A stretch of 17,728 nucleotides of DNA from CAYYDH01 sp964470615 (GTDB taxonomy: Bacteria > Patescibacteriota > Minisyncoccia > Minisyncoccales > GWA2-38-27): the NCBI GenBank assembly GCA_964470615.1, contig CAYYDH010000009.1, positions 1-17,728 on the forward strand, in the 5' to 3' direction. The notes beneath the pieces were generated by a model. The model had not been told where the DNA came from and made no database searches. It saw only the letters and a list, made by a program, of their open reading frames with translations. Position numbers and translations under genes: made by a program. Position 1 is the first letter of the stretch; each line of letters begins with the position of its first letter. Shown here piece after piece: positions 1-7,385 of this stretch.

Positions 1-160
1 CTTTTCTGTGTTCTTTCAGTTTGCTGAGCTCGCTTATTAAAATCTTGCGGTAATCTTTTTGATTAGAAACTTTGAAAGAGTCCTCTTTTTTCACCTTTAA
101 AGCATTATCAAACAACTTCCACTTGATAGATTGACTGCCGCAATTAAGAATCAGGATCAT
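1..160 (-). CDS. ackA: Acetate kinase, N-terminal part (runs off left edge)
   Basis: The first 53 residues are visible and begin MILILNCGSQSIKWKLFDN, which matches the phosphate-binding strand at the acetate kinase N-terminus (usual form ILVLNCGSSSLKYKLF, with the conserved Asn followed by CGS). The family interconverts acetyl phosphate + ADP and acetate + ATP in the cytoplasm. The ATG overlaps the TGA stop of pduL by four bases (ATGA), so translation is probably coupled and the two enzymes form one module: PduL makes acetyl phosphate and AckA makes ATP from it. No SD is needed or seen. The rest of the gene, including the catalytic residues, lies outside the window, so activity cannot be judged. 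The N-terminal signature and the partner gene make the identification firm. Confidence 0.88.
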   Translation of the reverse strand, partial: MILILNCGSQSIKWKLFDNALKVKKEDSFKVSNQKDYRKILISELSKLKEHRK

Positions 161-726
161 ATTATTGCTCCTTCTCCTTTCCGGTTTATCCCAGCGGCAT
201 TACCTTCGTCTGTGTCTAGGTGCAAACACAAACGATAATCTTTCCTAACCCGAACTTTGACATTGTTAAAAACCAAAGCTCTTTCCCCTTTAATTCTTAC
301 CGAAATTGTCTCGTCGTTTTTTAATTTTAGTTTCTTGGCTTCGGATTGAGAAGAATGCAAGTGGCGCTGAGCAACGATCACTCCTTCTTTCAGCTCGGCT
401 CGTCCTTCGGGCCCAATCAAAAAAGCGCCAGCCGACTGTTTGATATCTCCTGATATCCTGACTGGCGGAACTATCCCCAGATAAATTGCGTCGGTAATAC
501 TTAATTCAACCTGCGTAGTTTCTCTTATTGGTCCGACAATCCGAACATTGGGAATTCTTTTATGTCCTACCCTAACTTCTAGGGTTTCTTTAGCGGCAAA
601 ATCACAAGGCTGGGTTAAGTCTTTTAGCTTTTTTAATCCATATCCTTTGCCAAAAACTCTTTCGCAGTCAAGCTTAGACAAGTGAACATGTCTGGCTGAA
701 ACCTCAATTGGAACATTTATCTTCAT
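157..726 (-). CDS. pduL: PduL-type phosphotransacylase (phosphate acetyltransferase)
   Basis: This 189-residue protein carries the PduL signatures: VSARHVHLS at residues 10-17 with metal-ligand histidines H13 and H15, E74 in TQVELS, VAQRHLHSS with H122 and H124, and CLHLDTDEGNAAG with H169 near the C-terminus. PduL enzymes are two-domain zinc proteins that exchange acyl groups between CoA and phosphate and are unrelated to the Pta family. The protein starts directly at the first beta-barrel and has no N-terminal encapsulation peptide. With no shell genes nearby, it is more likely a cytosolic acetyl-CoA enzyme than a microcompartment protein. It is the first gene of a pduL-ackA pair with a 4-bp overlap. 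No SD precedes the ATG; a TATAAT lies 8 nt upstream. Its natural acyl substrate (acetyl versus propionyl) is inferred from the ackA partner. Confidence 0.9.
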   Translation of the reverse strand: MKINVPIEVSARHVHLSKLDCERVFGKGYGLKKLKDLTQPCDFAAKETLEVRVGHKRIPNVRIVGPIRETTQVELSITDAIYLGIVPPVRISGDIKQSAGAFLIGPEGRAELKEGVIVAQRHLHSSQSEAKKLKLKNDETISVRIKGERALVFNNVKVRVRKDYRLCLHLDTDEGNAAGINRKGEGAII

Positions 727-734
727 ATTATATT

Positions 735-740
735 ATTATA
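735..740 (-). promoter_or_regulatory. Putative -10 element of pduL-ackA, near-leaderless
   Basis: On the minus strand a perfect TATAAT ends 8 nt before the pduL ATG, and a second TATAAT (727-732) abuts the ATG. There is no SD sequence. A start site 6-8 nt after the first box would give a transcript with almost no leader. No good -35 is visible, and AT-rich sequence makes chance matches likely. Confidence 0.4.
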
Positions 741-772
741 ACCTTTTTTTAGAAACAAAAAAGTGGATAAGT

Positions 773-829
773 AGAAAAGCCCGCTCGCAGACGGGCTAGC
801 CCGAACTTAAAGAAAGGTCCGGGTTTTTT
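773..829. terminator. Terminator region after gap (two hairpins, opposite T-tracts)
   Basis: On the minus strand, AGCCCG-(8 nt)-CGGGCT (778-797) is followed by TTTTCT and lies downstream of the gap stop, a reasonable intrinsic terminator for it. An adjacent imperfect hairpin (CCCG at 800-803, CGGG at 820-823, with further pairing inside) is followed by six Ts on the plus strand. The pair could therefore stop transcription in both directions, although no plus-strand gene is seen to the left. Confidence 0.65.
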
Positions 830-832
830 ATC

Positions 833-1834
833 TTAAATTTTCTTTCCGACAAACTCAGCAAAGTCTGCTAACCGACAGGCATAACCCCATTCGTTATCAT
901 ACCAGCCAACCACCTTCAATAAATTCCCGCTGGCCATTGTTAATCCAGCGTCTACTATTGCTGAGCGAGAATCACCGATAAAATCAGAAGAAACAAGTGG
1001 CACCTCTTCAACTCCCAAAATTCCTGCCATATTACCCTCAGCTGCTTTTTTAAATGCTTTATTTATCTCTTGGATTGTTGCCGGTTTTTCCACGTCAACC
1101 ACCAAATCCAGCACAGAAACAGTCGGCGTAGGCACTCTCAAGGCAATGCCGTTTAATTTTCCTTCAAGCTCTGGGATTGCTTTGCCTATCGCTTTGGCAG
1201 CACCAGTAGAGGTCGGTATTATGTTTATAGCCGCAGCCCTGGCTCTCCGCATGTCTTTGTGAGATAAGTCTAGAATCTTTTGGTCGTTTGTATAGCTGTG
1301 AGTAGTGGTCATAAAACCCCAGACAACCTGAAAATTGTCGTTCAAAACTTTGGCAATAGGCGCCAAGCAGTTCGTGGTGCAAGAGCCCATGTCCACTATT
1401 TTATCCTTTCCAGGGTCAAAACCATCAGCATTAACTCCTAAGATATATGTCGGGATTCCAGCGTCTTTGGCCGGAGCAGAAATTATCACTTGTTTGGCAC
1501 CGGCAGCCAAATGCTTGCTAGCGCCGGCTGAGTCGGTGAAGTTGCCCGTGCATTCTAAAACTATATCAACTCCCATCTTTTTCCACGGCAGCTTTTCTGG
1601 ATCTTTTTCCGCCAAAACTTCAATCTTCTTATCGTCAACAATAATTGCCTTTTCAGTAGAATCCACTTTTTTATCGTAATTGCGGTAAATTGAGTCGTAT
1701 TTTAACAAATGCGCCAGGGTTTTTGTGTCAGTCAGGTCGTTAATGGCAACCACCTCCAGGCCTTTGTCTAAGAGCCTTCGAAGAACCGACCGACCAATCC
1801 GGCCGAATCCGTTGATAGCAATTTTTGTTGACAT
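833..1834 (-). CDS. gap: Glyceraldehyde-3-phosphate dehydrogenase, type I
   Basis: The enzyme oxidises and phosphorylates glyceraldehyde-3-phosphate with NAD+ in glycolysis. Taking the ATG at 1834 gives 333 residues, normal for the family. The Rossmann motif INGFGRIGR is at about residues 7-15, INDLTD follows the second strand (an acidic residue there favours NAD), the catalytic SCTTNCLAP has Cys152, HSYTNDQ has His179, and WYDNEWGYACR is near the C-terminus. An in-frame TTG at 1861 would add nine residues (MLFYSLIKN) but lies within a palindrome and adds sequence absent from the family, so I prefer the ATG, which begins MSTKIAINGFGR. No SD is visible. The gene stands alone between a palindrome upstream and a terminator downstream. 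Confidence 0.96.
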   Translation of the reverse strand: MSTKIAINGFGRIGRSVLRRLLDKGLEVVAINDLTDTKTLAHLLKYDSIYRNYDKKVDSTEKAIIVDDKKIEVLAEKDPEKLPWKKMGVDIVLECTGNFTDSAGASKHLAAGAKQVIISAPAKDAGIPTYILGVNADGFDPGKDKIVDMGSCTTNCLAPIAKVLNDNFQVVWGFMTTTHSYTNDQKILDLSHKDMRRARAAAINIIPTSTGAAKAIGKAIPELEGKLNGIALRVPTPTVSVLDLVVDVEKPATIQEINKAFKKAAEGNMAGILGVEEVPLVSSDFIGDSRSAIVDAGLTMASGNLLKVVGWYDNEWGYACRLADFAEFVGKKI

Positions 1835-1855
1835 ATTTTTGATTAGTGAATAAAA

Positions 1856-1876
1856 GAGCAATGAAATTCATTGCTC
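1856..1876 (-). promoter_or_regulatory. 21-bp perfect palindrome between grx and gap: terminator or operator
   Basis: The arms are GAGCAATGAA and TTCATTGCTC around one central base. Read on the minus strand it is followed by TTTTATT, so it could be an intrinsic terminator for the dsbA-like/glutaredoxin operon. It also fills the 17-bp spacer between a possible -35 TTGAGC (1873-1878 region) and a possible -10 TTTTAT (1850-1855) for gap. In that reading it would be an operator. The sequence does not decide between the two. Confidence 0.5.
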
Positions 1877-1883
1877 AATATTC

Positions 1884-2120
1884 TTAATCGTTAAGCGATA
1901 ATAATTTATTTATTTTCTCTTTATCGAAACCAACTACTATTTGCTGGTCAACTTTTACCACTGGCACGCCCATTTGGTTAGATAGCTTTATCATCTCTTC
2001 CAGCTCTTTTTCGTTTCTGGAGACATCGATGTCCTCAAAGTTAACCCCATGATCCTTCAAGTAGTTTTTAAGGGTCACGCAGTAAGGACAGCTTGGAGTG
2101 GAATAAACTTTTACAATCAT
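1884..2120 (-). CDS. Glutaredoxin-like thiol-disulfide protein
   Basis: This 78-residue protein has a glutaredoxin/NrdH fold signature: beta strand IVKVYSTPS, redox motif CPYC (Cys11, Cys14) at the start of helix 1, and the cis-proline loop MGVPVVKV (Pro53) with VVGFD after it. It would reduce disulfides in the cytoplasm, probably using glutathione-independent electron donors in an organism of this type (inference). A longer reading frame reaches 2186 but overlaps the end of the upstream gene and adds a non-family tail; the ATG at 2120, 7 nt after that gene's TAA, is the natural start. It is co-oriented and closely spaced with the membrane-anchored thioredoxin-fold gene upstream, so the two are likely one redox operon. 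It could equally be called a NrdH-redoxin. Confidence 0.88.
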   Translation of the reverse strand: MIVKVYSTPSCPYCVTLKNYLKDHGVNFEDIDVSRNEKELEEMIKLSNQMGVPVVKVDQQIVVGFDKEKINKLLSLND

Positions 2121-2127
2121 AATATTA

Positions 2128-3141
2128 TTACTCACAACTGGCATCTCCTGTGTCTCCGCTTCCGGCATAAGTCTCGGAGAAACCAACGGCCGCGCTATCT
2201 TCAGATAATTTTTGCGAGCAAACTCCGGGCTCAGAGTTAAAGCCGCAGCAAAGCAGGCTCTTTACCGCCTCGGCGGTTCTTCCTCCAAACCATGACTCGC
2301 TTACCCCTTCGTTGTTCATTATTAACGTTGGCGAGCTTCCTATTTGATACTGTTCGGTGATAGTAAAGTCTTCCTGCGCATATTTTAATCCTCGGTTGGC
2401 ATCCACCATACAAGCATTCAAAGACCCCGTATCAACACCAACTGAAGCTAAGCACCCGTTCGTATCTCCTTTTTTAATAAAACAAGAAACATAATCCCAG
2501 TATTTAGAGGTTTCTTCTCTCAAACATATCTGACGCAGGTTTTCTTGGGCCTCTGCCCCTCCAGGCGATTCATCATGCATGGAAACTACCTCACCATCGT
2601 AAATCTCCCCAATATACCGCACCTTAATGTTTTCTTCTATGGCCGGTGCATTCTTTACGATTTCTGCTAAAACTCGCTGTATCTGCAGTCCGTATGGGCA
2701 CTTGCTTACGACAAAAGCGTCTAGTTCTGCCCTATCTGTTTTTCCTAACTGATCGCAGGATTTTGTAGTTTGGGTATCCGTTGGAGCAGGAGTAGCCGCG
2801 CTCATATCAGTAGGAACCCCGTAGGCCGGTATTACTGGAAAAAGAAGATTCCCATCGCGCGTAACATATACCCCATTTTCTTGACCCTGGAAATCAAACG
2901 TTATTTTGTACATTCCGCTTATTTCAACAATATCTTTGTAAGTAGCTTTATCGGCACTGTTTGCTAAAAAGTTCTTGTTAATATAGTCGATTGTCTTGTC
3001 GCTGGCTTCTTTCAAAGAAATCGTTTTTGACCCACTCAAGTTTCGGTAAGTCAGAAGAACAACAGCTATAACGATAATCACTGCTACAACGATTAAAATA
3101 TTATTTTTGTTTGCCTTCACTTTTTCGAATAGATTTTCCAT
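2128..3141 (-). CDS. Membrane-anchored DsbA/thioredoxin-fold protein with single-Cys CPYG motif
   Basis: The 337-residue protein has a basic N-terminus, one transmembrane segment at about residues 14-32, an outer domain (about 40-108), a Thr/Pro/Ala linker (about 111-127), and a C-terminal thioredoxin-fold domain. That domain has VVSKCPYGLQ (Cys148) where CXXC is expected, HDESPGGAEAQENLRQICL, and a cis-proline loop GSSPTLIMN (Pro271). The second active-site Cys is replaced by Gly, but many other Cys are present (129, 206, 220, 230, 244, 298, 299, 308, 336). Topology puts the domain outside the membrane. The family acts in disulfide exchange on exported proteins; with a monothiol motif, isomerase or reductase-partner roles are possible. 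A good promoter precedes it and a glutaredoxin gene follows 7 nt after its stop. The domain before the linker is not recognised. Confidence 0.72.
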   Translation of the reverse strand: MENLFEKVKANKNNILIVVAVIIVIAVVLLTYRNLSGSKTISLKEASDKTIDYINKNFLANSADKATYKDIVEISGMYKITFDFQGQENGVYVTRDGNLLFPVIPAYGVPTDMSAATPAPTDTQTTKSCDQLGKTDRAELDAFVVSKCPYGLQIQRVLAEIVKNAPAIEENIKVRYIGEIYDGEVVSMHDESPGGAEAQENLRQICLREETSKYWDYVSCFIKKGDTNGCLASVGVDTGSLNACMVDANRGLKYAQEDFTITEQYQIGSSPTLIMNNEGVSESWFGGRTAEAVKSLLCCGFNSEPGVCSQKLSEDSAAVGFSETYAGSGDTGDASCE

Positions 3142-3173
3142 TTTTAAAGCAAGTTAATTTCTAAATATTCTTC

Positions 3174-3201
3174 TTTATAGCATGGCTGATAAATAAAACA
3201 A
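3174..3201 (-). promoter_or_regulatory. Promoter of the thioredoxin-fold/glutaredoxin pair
   Basis: On the minus strand TTGTTT (3196-3201) is followed after 16 bp by TATAAA (3174-3179), which is preceded by TGC, giving an extended -10 (TGCTATAAA). The box lies 32 nt before the ATG at 3141, leaving a leader of about 25 nt with no SD. Confidence 0.6.
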
Positions 3202-3211
3202 CTGTTGACAA

Positions 3212-3889
3212 CTAAAGAGTTTTTTTATCTCTCAGGGCCAAGTTATCGTAGAGTTCGTACTCAATTATTCCACCGTAAGGAATCTCAAATTTAGCGATAT
3301 CGTCATCAGAAATCTTCTCAACATACTTGGCAATAGATCTTAAGGAGTTATGGCTTCCTGCTAATAAGACGTTTTTACCGGCCTTCAAATCCTTTTCAAT
3401 ATATTTCTTGAAAAATGGAATAGTCCGTTTGTAGGTATCTTTCAAGCTTTCTCCTCCTGGCGGACGAGAGTTAAAACTTCTTCGCCAAAGCTGAAACTGT
3501 TTTTCGCCGTATTTCTCTTTTATAACGTCTCGGTTCCGGCCTTGCAGTTTGCCGTAATACCGCTCGTTTAAACTTTCTGTCACAAAAACCGGCACATCGT
3601 TTTCGCTTACGTCAGTAAAACAGCCCCACCTTTTCATTCTACCGTTATCTAGGCGCAAAAATACGGGGTATTTTTTATTACCAAACTCAAAGATTCTGGC
3701 TACTGTGTCCATGTTTCTGAACAGAGGTGAGGTGTAAATAACATCAAATTTTTCTTTGACGATTTTCTGAGCCAAACCTTTGGCTGCTGCTGCTCCCTCT
3801 TCGCTTAACGGATTATCGGCCCACCCAGCGAACCTATTTTCTAAATTCCACTGGGATTGGAGATGACGCAACAAAAGTAATTTAGACAT
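3212..3889 (-). CDS. gpmA: Phosphoglycerate mutase, dPGM/histidine-phosphatase type, with altered motifs
   Basis: The 225-residue protein is dPGM-like: LLLLRHLQSQWNLENRFAGW at residues 4-23 (phospho-histidine H9), PLSEEG, SPLFRN, LNERYYGKLQG (E109), PPGGESLKDTYKR, and a C-terminal SHNSLRSIAKYVE. It would interconvert 3- and 2-phosphoglycerate, just upstream of enolase in glycolysis. Two motifs differ from the usual forms: RHGQS is RHLQS, and HGNSLR is SHNSLR, so the second active-site His appears one position later (His180). About 20 extra residues (PVFLRLDNGRMKRWGCFTD) precede the LNER motif. It is the last gene of the hydL-trxB-eno-gpmA run, 4 bp after enolase. No SD or clear terminator is seen. 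The pathway context supports the assignment despite the motif changes. Confidence 0.87.
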   Translation of the reverse strand: MSKLLLLRHLQSQWNLENRFAGWADNPLSEEGAAAAKGLAQKIVKEKFDVIYTSPLFRNMDTVARIFEFGNKKYPVFLRLDNGRMKRWGCFTDVSENDVPVFVTESLNERYYGKLQGRNRDVIKEKYGEKQFQLWRRSFNSRPPGGESLKDTYKRTIPFFKKYIEKDLKAGKNVLLAGSHNSLRSIAKYVEKISDDDIAKFEIPYGGIIEYELYDNLALRDKKTL

Positions 3890-3893
3890 ATTT

Positions 3894-5129
3894 TTAAGTA
3901 ATTTCTTCCTCTATTTTTAATAACCTGTTGTATTTCGCCATTCTTTCTCCTCTGGCTGGAGCTCCAGACTTAATGTAGTCAGCGCCTATCCCCGTTGCCA
4001 AATCAGCGATAAAATCATCGCAGGTGTCGCCAGACCGATGAGATACCATTATCTTCCAACCAGCCTCTCTTGCCGCTTTAACAGCTCCCAGAGCCTCTGT
4101 TACTGTTCCAATCTGATTCGGTTTTATAATAACTCCTGTACAGGCTTTTTTCTTTTTAGCTTCCTGTATTCTTGCGATATCAGTTGTCGTTAAGTCGTCA
4201 CCGAGAATATCAATTTCTTTTTTATTAAACTCTTTAGTAATAGCAGAAAACCCCTGCCAATCATCTTCTGAAAAAGGGTCTTCCAGGAAAATAATCGGGT
4301 AGTTCTTTACTAAATCACCGTAGAAAAGAAGAAGCGCATCGCGAAACAATATATTTTTTTCCAGCTCGTATTTGTCATTGTTGTGGAACTGGGAAGCAGC
4401 GCAATCTAAGCCGATTTTTGTCTTGCTGACGGTTTTTGTTATTGCTTCCATAATCAAATCCAGTGCTTCTTTTGCTCCCTCCAATTGGGGAGCAAAACCG
4501 CCCTCGTCGCCGATATTCACAGCAGACTTGCCCATCTTTTCTAGAAGAATACTCCTCAACGAATAATAAGTTTCAATCCCCTTCTCTAGGTTTTTGGCGA
4601 AATTCTTTTCCTGCGGTATTACCATGAACTCCTGGAAGTCTAAGTTATTTCCTGCATGCGCTCCTCCGTTAATAATATTAAAACAAGGTTTTGGAATCGC
4701 AATCTCGTTTTTGCTTATTTGCGATATGTATTTATACAATGGAATCTTCTTTGCAGCTGCGCCTGCCCGGCATACTGCGATTGAAACCGGCAAAATAGCA
4801 TTGGCTCCTAATTTTGTCTTATTCTTGGTCCCGTCCAAGCTGATCATAATCTGATCTATCTTTTCTTGATTGCTGACGCTCTTACCCTTTATCTTCGGAA
4901 GTATTTTTTCTCGGATATTCTTTACCGCTAAAAGCACGCCCTTACCGCCGTATCTTTTCCCGCCGTCTCGCAACTCCAAATCTTCGTCTTTTCCTTGGGA
5001 AGCGCCAGACGGCACCGAGGCAGTAAAGACACCGCTGGTTGTTTCCAGGTCTACTTCAACCGTTGGATTACCACGGGAATCTAAAATCTCTCTGGCTTTA
5101 ATATCTTTTATTTTGCTTATTGTCGGCAT
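3894..5129 (-). CDS. eno: Enolase (phosphopyruvate hydratase)
   Basis: Enolase converts 2-phosphoglycerate to phosphoenolpyruvate. The 411-residue protein is slightly short for the family (about 430) but complete: ARELILD-type start AREILDSRGNPTVEVDL, mobile loop SGASQG at 41-46, NGGAHAGNNLDFQEF (H158 region, E167), GDEGGFAP (E209), Mg ligands D242, E283 and D311, catalytic K336 in IIKPNQIGTVTE, SHRSGDT (364-369), K387 and the C-terminal APARGERMAKYNRLLKIEE. Its ATG abuts the TAA of the thioredoxin reductase gene, with no gap and no SD, so translation is probably coupled. It is followed 4 bp later by gpmA, giving adjacent enzymes of consecutive glycolytic steps. Confidence 0.97.
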   Translation of the reverse strand: MPTISKIKDIKAREILDSRGNPTVEVDLETTSGVFTASVPSGASQGKDEDLELRDGGKRYGGKGVLLAVKNIREKILPKIKGKSVSNQEKIDQIMISLDGTKNKTKLGANAILPVSIAVCRAGAAAKKIPLYKYISQISKNEIAIPKPCFNIINGGAHAGNNLDFQEFMVIPQEKNFAKNLEKGIETYYSLRSILLEKMGKSAVNIGDEGGFAPQLEGAKEALDLIMEAITKTVSKTKIGLDCAASQFHNNDKYELEKNILFRDALLLFYGDLVKNYPIIFLEDPFSEDDWQGFSAITKEFNKKEIDILGDDLTTTDIARIQEAKKKKACTGVIIKPNQIGTVTEALGAVKAAREAGWKIMVSHRSGDTCDDFIADLATGIGADYIKSGAPARGERMAKYNRLLKIEEEIT

Positions 5130-6056
5130 TTATTTCTTGTATTTTAAATCTTCTATATACCCGTAGGCAGCCAAAGCCGCTTTGGCACCTTCTCCGGCTG
5201 CGGTTATAACCTGTTTGAACTTTCCCCTATTGCAATCGCCGGCCGCATAAAGGCCCGGCGTTTTTGTCTGGTATGTTTCTGGATCAGTTTCTATCTCGTC
5301 TCTTTTGTTGAAATCTACCAAATCCCCGACAAACGCTGTTGCCGGCTGATAGCCAATCTCCACAAAAACCCCTTCAACGTTTAATTCCTTCTGTTTCTTT
5401 TTTTCATCTTCGTAGACTAACAGATTTACAAACTTGTCGCCCTTGATTTCCTTCACCTTGGCGTTTAATAATATTTCCGCCTTCTCGGTGTTCTTTAATA
5501 TCAACTGGTTGTTGGCATCGGCACTGATCTTCTCTTTAGATTCCAACAGATAAATCTTTTTAACATAATTTGAAAGGAATATTGCGGTTTCGAACCCAGA
5601 GTTTCCGCCGCCGATAACTGCGACTTCTTTGTTACGAAAAATAGGCCCGTCGCATAAAGCGCAATAGCTCACTCCCTTGTTAACAAGCTCTTTCTCACCT
5701 GGCACCTCTAAGGGCCTAGGATCAGCTCCTGTAGCCACTATGACTGCAGTTGATTCATATTTCTCGCTATTTTGCATTGAAATAATGAACTTCCCTGATT
5801 CATTATCTATTTTAACCACTTCGCCTTTCACAATTTCCACGTCTGACTGAGCTCTCACCTGGTCCTCCATCTTTTTAATCAAATCAAAATTGGAGATTTT
5901 AATAAATCCCGGATAATTCTCAACTTCTGTTGCCTTTTTAGCCATTTGCCCGCCAAAATCCTTAGTAATCAAAAGCGTATTCATCTTTTGACGTCCGGCA
6001 TATATTGCCGCTGTCATTCCGGCAGGACCACCGCCAATAATTATTAGGTCGTACAT
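5130..6056 (-). CDS. trxB: Thioredoxin reductase-like flavoprotein, probably NADH-type
   Basis: The 308-residue protein (start at the ATG at 6056; a longer frame adds ten residues that overlap the upstream gene) has an FAD-binding motif IIIGGGPAGMTAAIYA at about 5-20, the redox pair CALC (Cys132, Cys135, in YCALCDGPIF), a nucleotide motif AVIGGGNSGFETA at about 146-158, and the FAD-closing YAAGDCNRG. The HRRxxxR that recognises the NADPH 2'-phosphate is absent; LLESKEKISAD stands in its place, much as in AhpF (LLEFAPEMKAD), and the tail KQVITAAGEGAKAALAAYGY is also AhpF-like. NADH preference is therefore inferred. It starts 5 nt after the hydrogenase large-subunit stop. The electron acceptor could be the neighbouring glutaredoxin/NrdH or a thioredoxin elsewhere. 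Confidence 0.92.
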   Translation of the reverse strand: MYDLIIIGGGPAGMTAAIYAGRQKMNTLLITKDFGGQMAKKATEVENYPGFIKISNFDLIKKMEDQVRAQSDVEIVKGEVVKIDNESGKFIISMQNSEKYESTAVIVATGADPRPLEVPGEKELVNKGVSYCALCDGPIFRNKEVAVIGGGNSGFETAIFLSNYVKKIYLLESKEKISADANNQLILKNTEKAEILLNAKVKEIKGDKFVNLLVYEDEKKKQKELNVEGVFVEIGYQPATAFVGDLVDFNKRDEIETDPETYQTKTPGLYAAGDCNRGKFKQVITAAGEGAKAALAAYGYIEDLKYKK

Positions 6057-6061
6057 ATTAT

Positions 6062-7339
6062 TTAATGCGTCGCGCACGAGATACACGGGTCGTAAACCCT
6101 GACCAAGGCGCGTATTTTTTTTTCTTGCTCTTTTTGCGATAAACCCAATATCTGGGGCAGATAAACCCTAAGGTCTTCTTCCAGATTTGTTAAAAACTGC
6201 GCGCTCGGAGTTATTATATCACAATTCTTAATTCTTCCTCCATCATCTATCTCAAAATACGTGAACAGCGTCCCGCGCGGAGCCTCCATTACTGAAAGCC
6301 CGCTCCCCTGCTTTACCTTTATTTCTTTTGGCTTTTCCGACAAATCTTGTTGCAGTATTTCTTTAACTATTTTCTCTGTTTCTTCAATAAAATGAATCGC
6401 TTCCAGACCTTGAAAGAATAAATTGTAAAAGACATTGTCGAATACTGTTTCCTGGTTTTCTTTTTTGGTTTTAAGAAACTCGCCAAACACTTCTTTTGCC
6501 TGAGCATTCAGACCATCGGAGTTATTCTTAACCCTGGCAATAGCGCCCAACATATATGGTCGGCCCTCAAAGGTCGCTCGGCGTACAGGCAAGGCACTAA
6601 GATCCTCTTTCAGGCGGTTGGAATAGAAATCCCCGAAAGAAAACTTATTATTCTCAAACTCTAAGCTGTTAGAAGAATAAAAAGGGTAATTGCCTTTTGA
6701 GGCTAACGACAAAAAGCTTGTTTGCCGACTAAACTGCGGATAGTCTATTTTTATCAAGGCCTTAGTAAGAAATATGATATTCTTTAACGCCTCAGAGTTG
6801 TTCTTTAAAATCTTTTCGAAGTTCTCTTTTTGGGCGATTCTTAGAAAGCCGCCGATCTGCGGAGTCAAAGGATGCACCACTCTTCCGCCCACTTCTCGGA
6901 TAATATCTAAGGAATAATCACGCACCTTCATAGCTGCTTTTGCTTCTTTTGGAAACTTCTTTAATAATTCCAGGTCGCTTTCAATATTTAGAAAATCAGC
7001 CAAGTTCATGAAGAACAAATGCAAGGTATGGCTTTGGATTACCTGACTAGCAAGCAGAAGTTTTCGGATAAGAACAGTCAGGTCAGAAACCTTAATACCC
7101 AAAGCCTTCTCCAAGGCGCAGCAGGCATTCAGAATATGGACGACCGGGCAGATACCGCAAACACGGGAAACAACCAAGGGAGCATCTTGAACCCGACGGC
7201 CGATTAGAATCCCTTCAATCTGCCTTAGCCCTTCCTGGGTACTGATTTTCAACTGCTTTACCTCGCCGCTTTTTGTCACCTCAGCCCAAAATCCGGCCTC
7301 GCCTTCGATCTTATGAATATGTGGAATATTTATCTTCAT
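6062..7339 (-). CDS. [NiFe] hydrogenase large (catalytic) subunit, group 3-like
   Basis: The 425-residue protein carries both nickel-site motifs: RVCGICPVVH (residues 59-68, Cys61 and Cys64) and DPCISCATH as the last nine residues (Cys419, Cys422). HKIEGEAGF near the N-terminus and EAPRGTLFTYFEIDDGG in the C-terminal half fit soluble group 3 enzymes (3b-like NAD(P)-linked sulfhydrogenase, or the F420-non-reducing Mvh type). The protein ends exactly at the His where a maturation protease normally cuts off a C-terminal extension, so no proteolytic step seems needed. Its usual partner, the small subunit, lies about 5.6 kb upstream instead of adjacent. It begins the hydL-trxB-eno-gpmA run. No SD precedes the ATG; a TATATA lies 7 nt upstream, suggesting a leaderless mRNA. 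The subgroup is not certain without the diaphorase genes, which are not in the window. Confidence 0.93.
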   Translation of the reverse strand: MKINIPHIHKIEGEAGFWAEVTKSGEVKQLKISTQEGLRQIEGILIGRRVQDAPLVVSRVCGICPVVHILNACCALEKALGIKVSDLTVLIRKLLLASQVIQSHTLHLFFMNLADFLNIESDLELLKKFPKEAKAAMKVRDYSLDIIREVGGRVVHPLTPQIGGFLRIAQKENFEKILKNNSEALKNIIFLTKALIKIDYPQFSRQTSFLSLASKGNYPFYSSNSLEFENNKFSFGDFYSNRLKEDLSALPVRRATFEGRPYMLGAIARVKNNSDGLNAQAKEVFGEFLKTKKENQETVFDNVFYNLFFQGLEAIHFIEETEKIVKEILQQDLSEKPKEIKVKQGSGLSVMEAPRGTLFTYFEIDDGGRIKNCDIITPSAQFLTNLEEDLRVYLPQILGLSQKEQEKKIRALVRVYDPCISCATH

Positions 7340-7346
7340 AAACGTT

Positions 7347-7352
7347 TATATA
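7347..7352 (-). promoter_or_regulatory. Putative -10 of hydrogenase large subunit, leaderless
   Basis: TATATA on the minus strand ends 7 nt before the ATG (spacer AACGTTT), and no SD or convincing -35 is visible. Transcription would start at or next to the A of the ATG. It sits in a 111-bp divergent region shared with the plus-strand zinc-ribbon gene. Confidence 0.4.
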
Positions 7353-7385
7353 TTTTACCCTACTCAAACAAAAAAACAAAGACAA

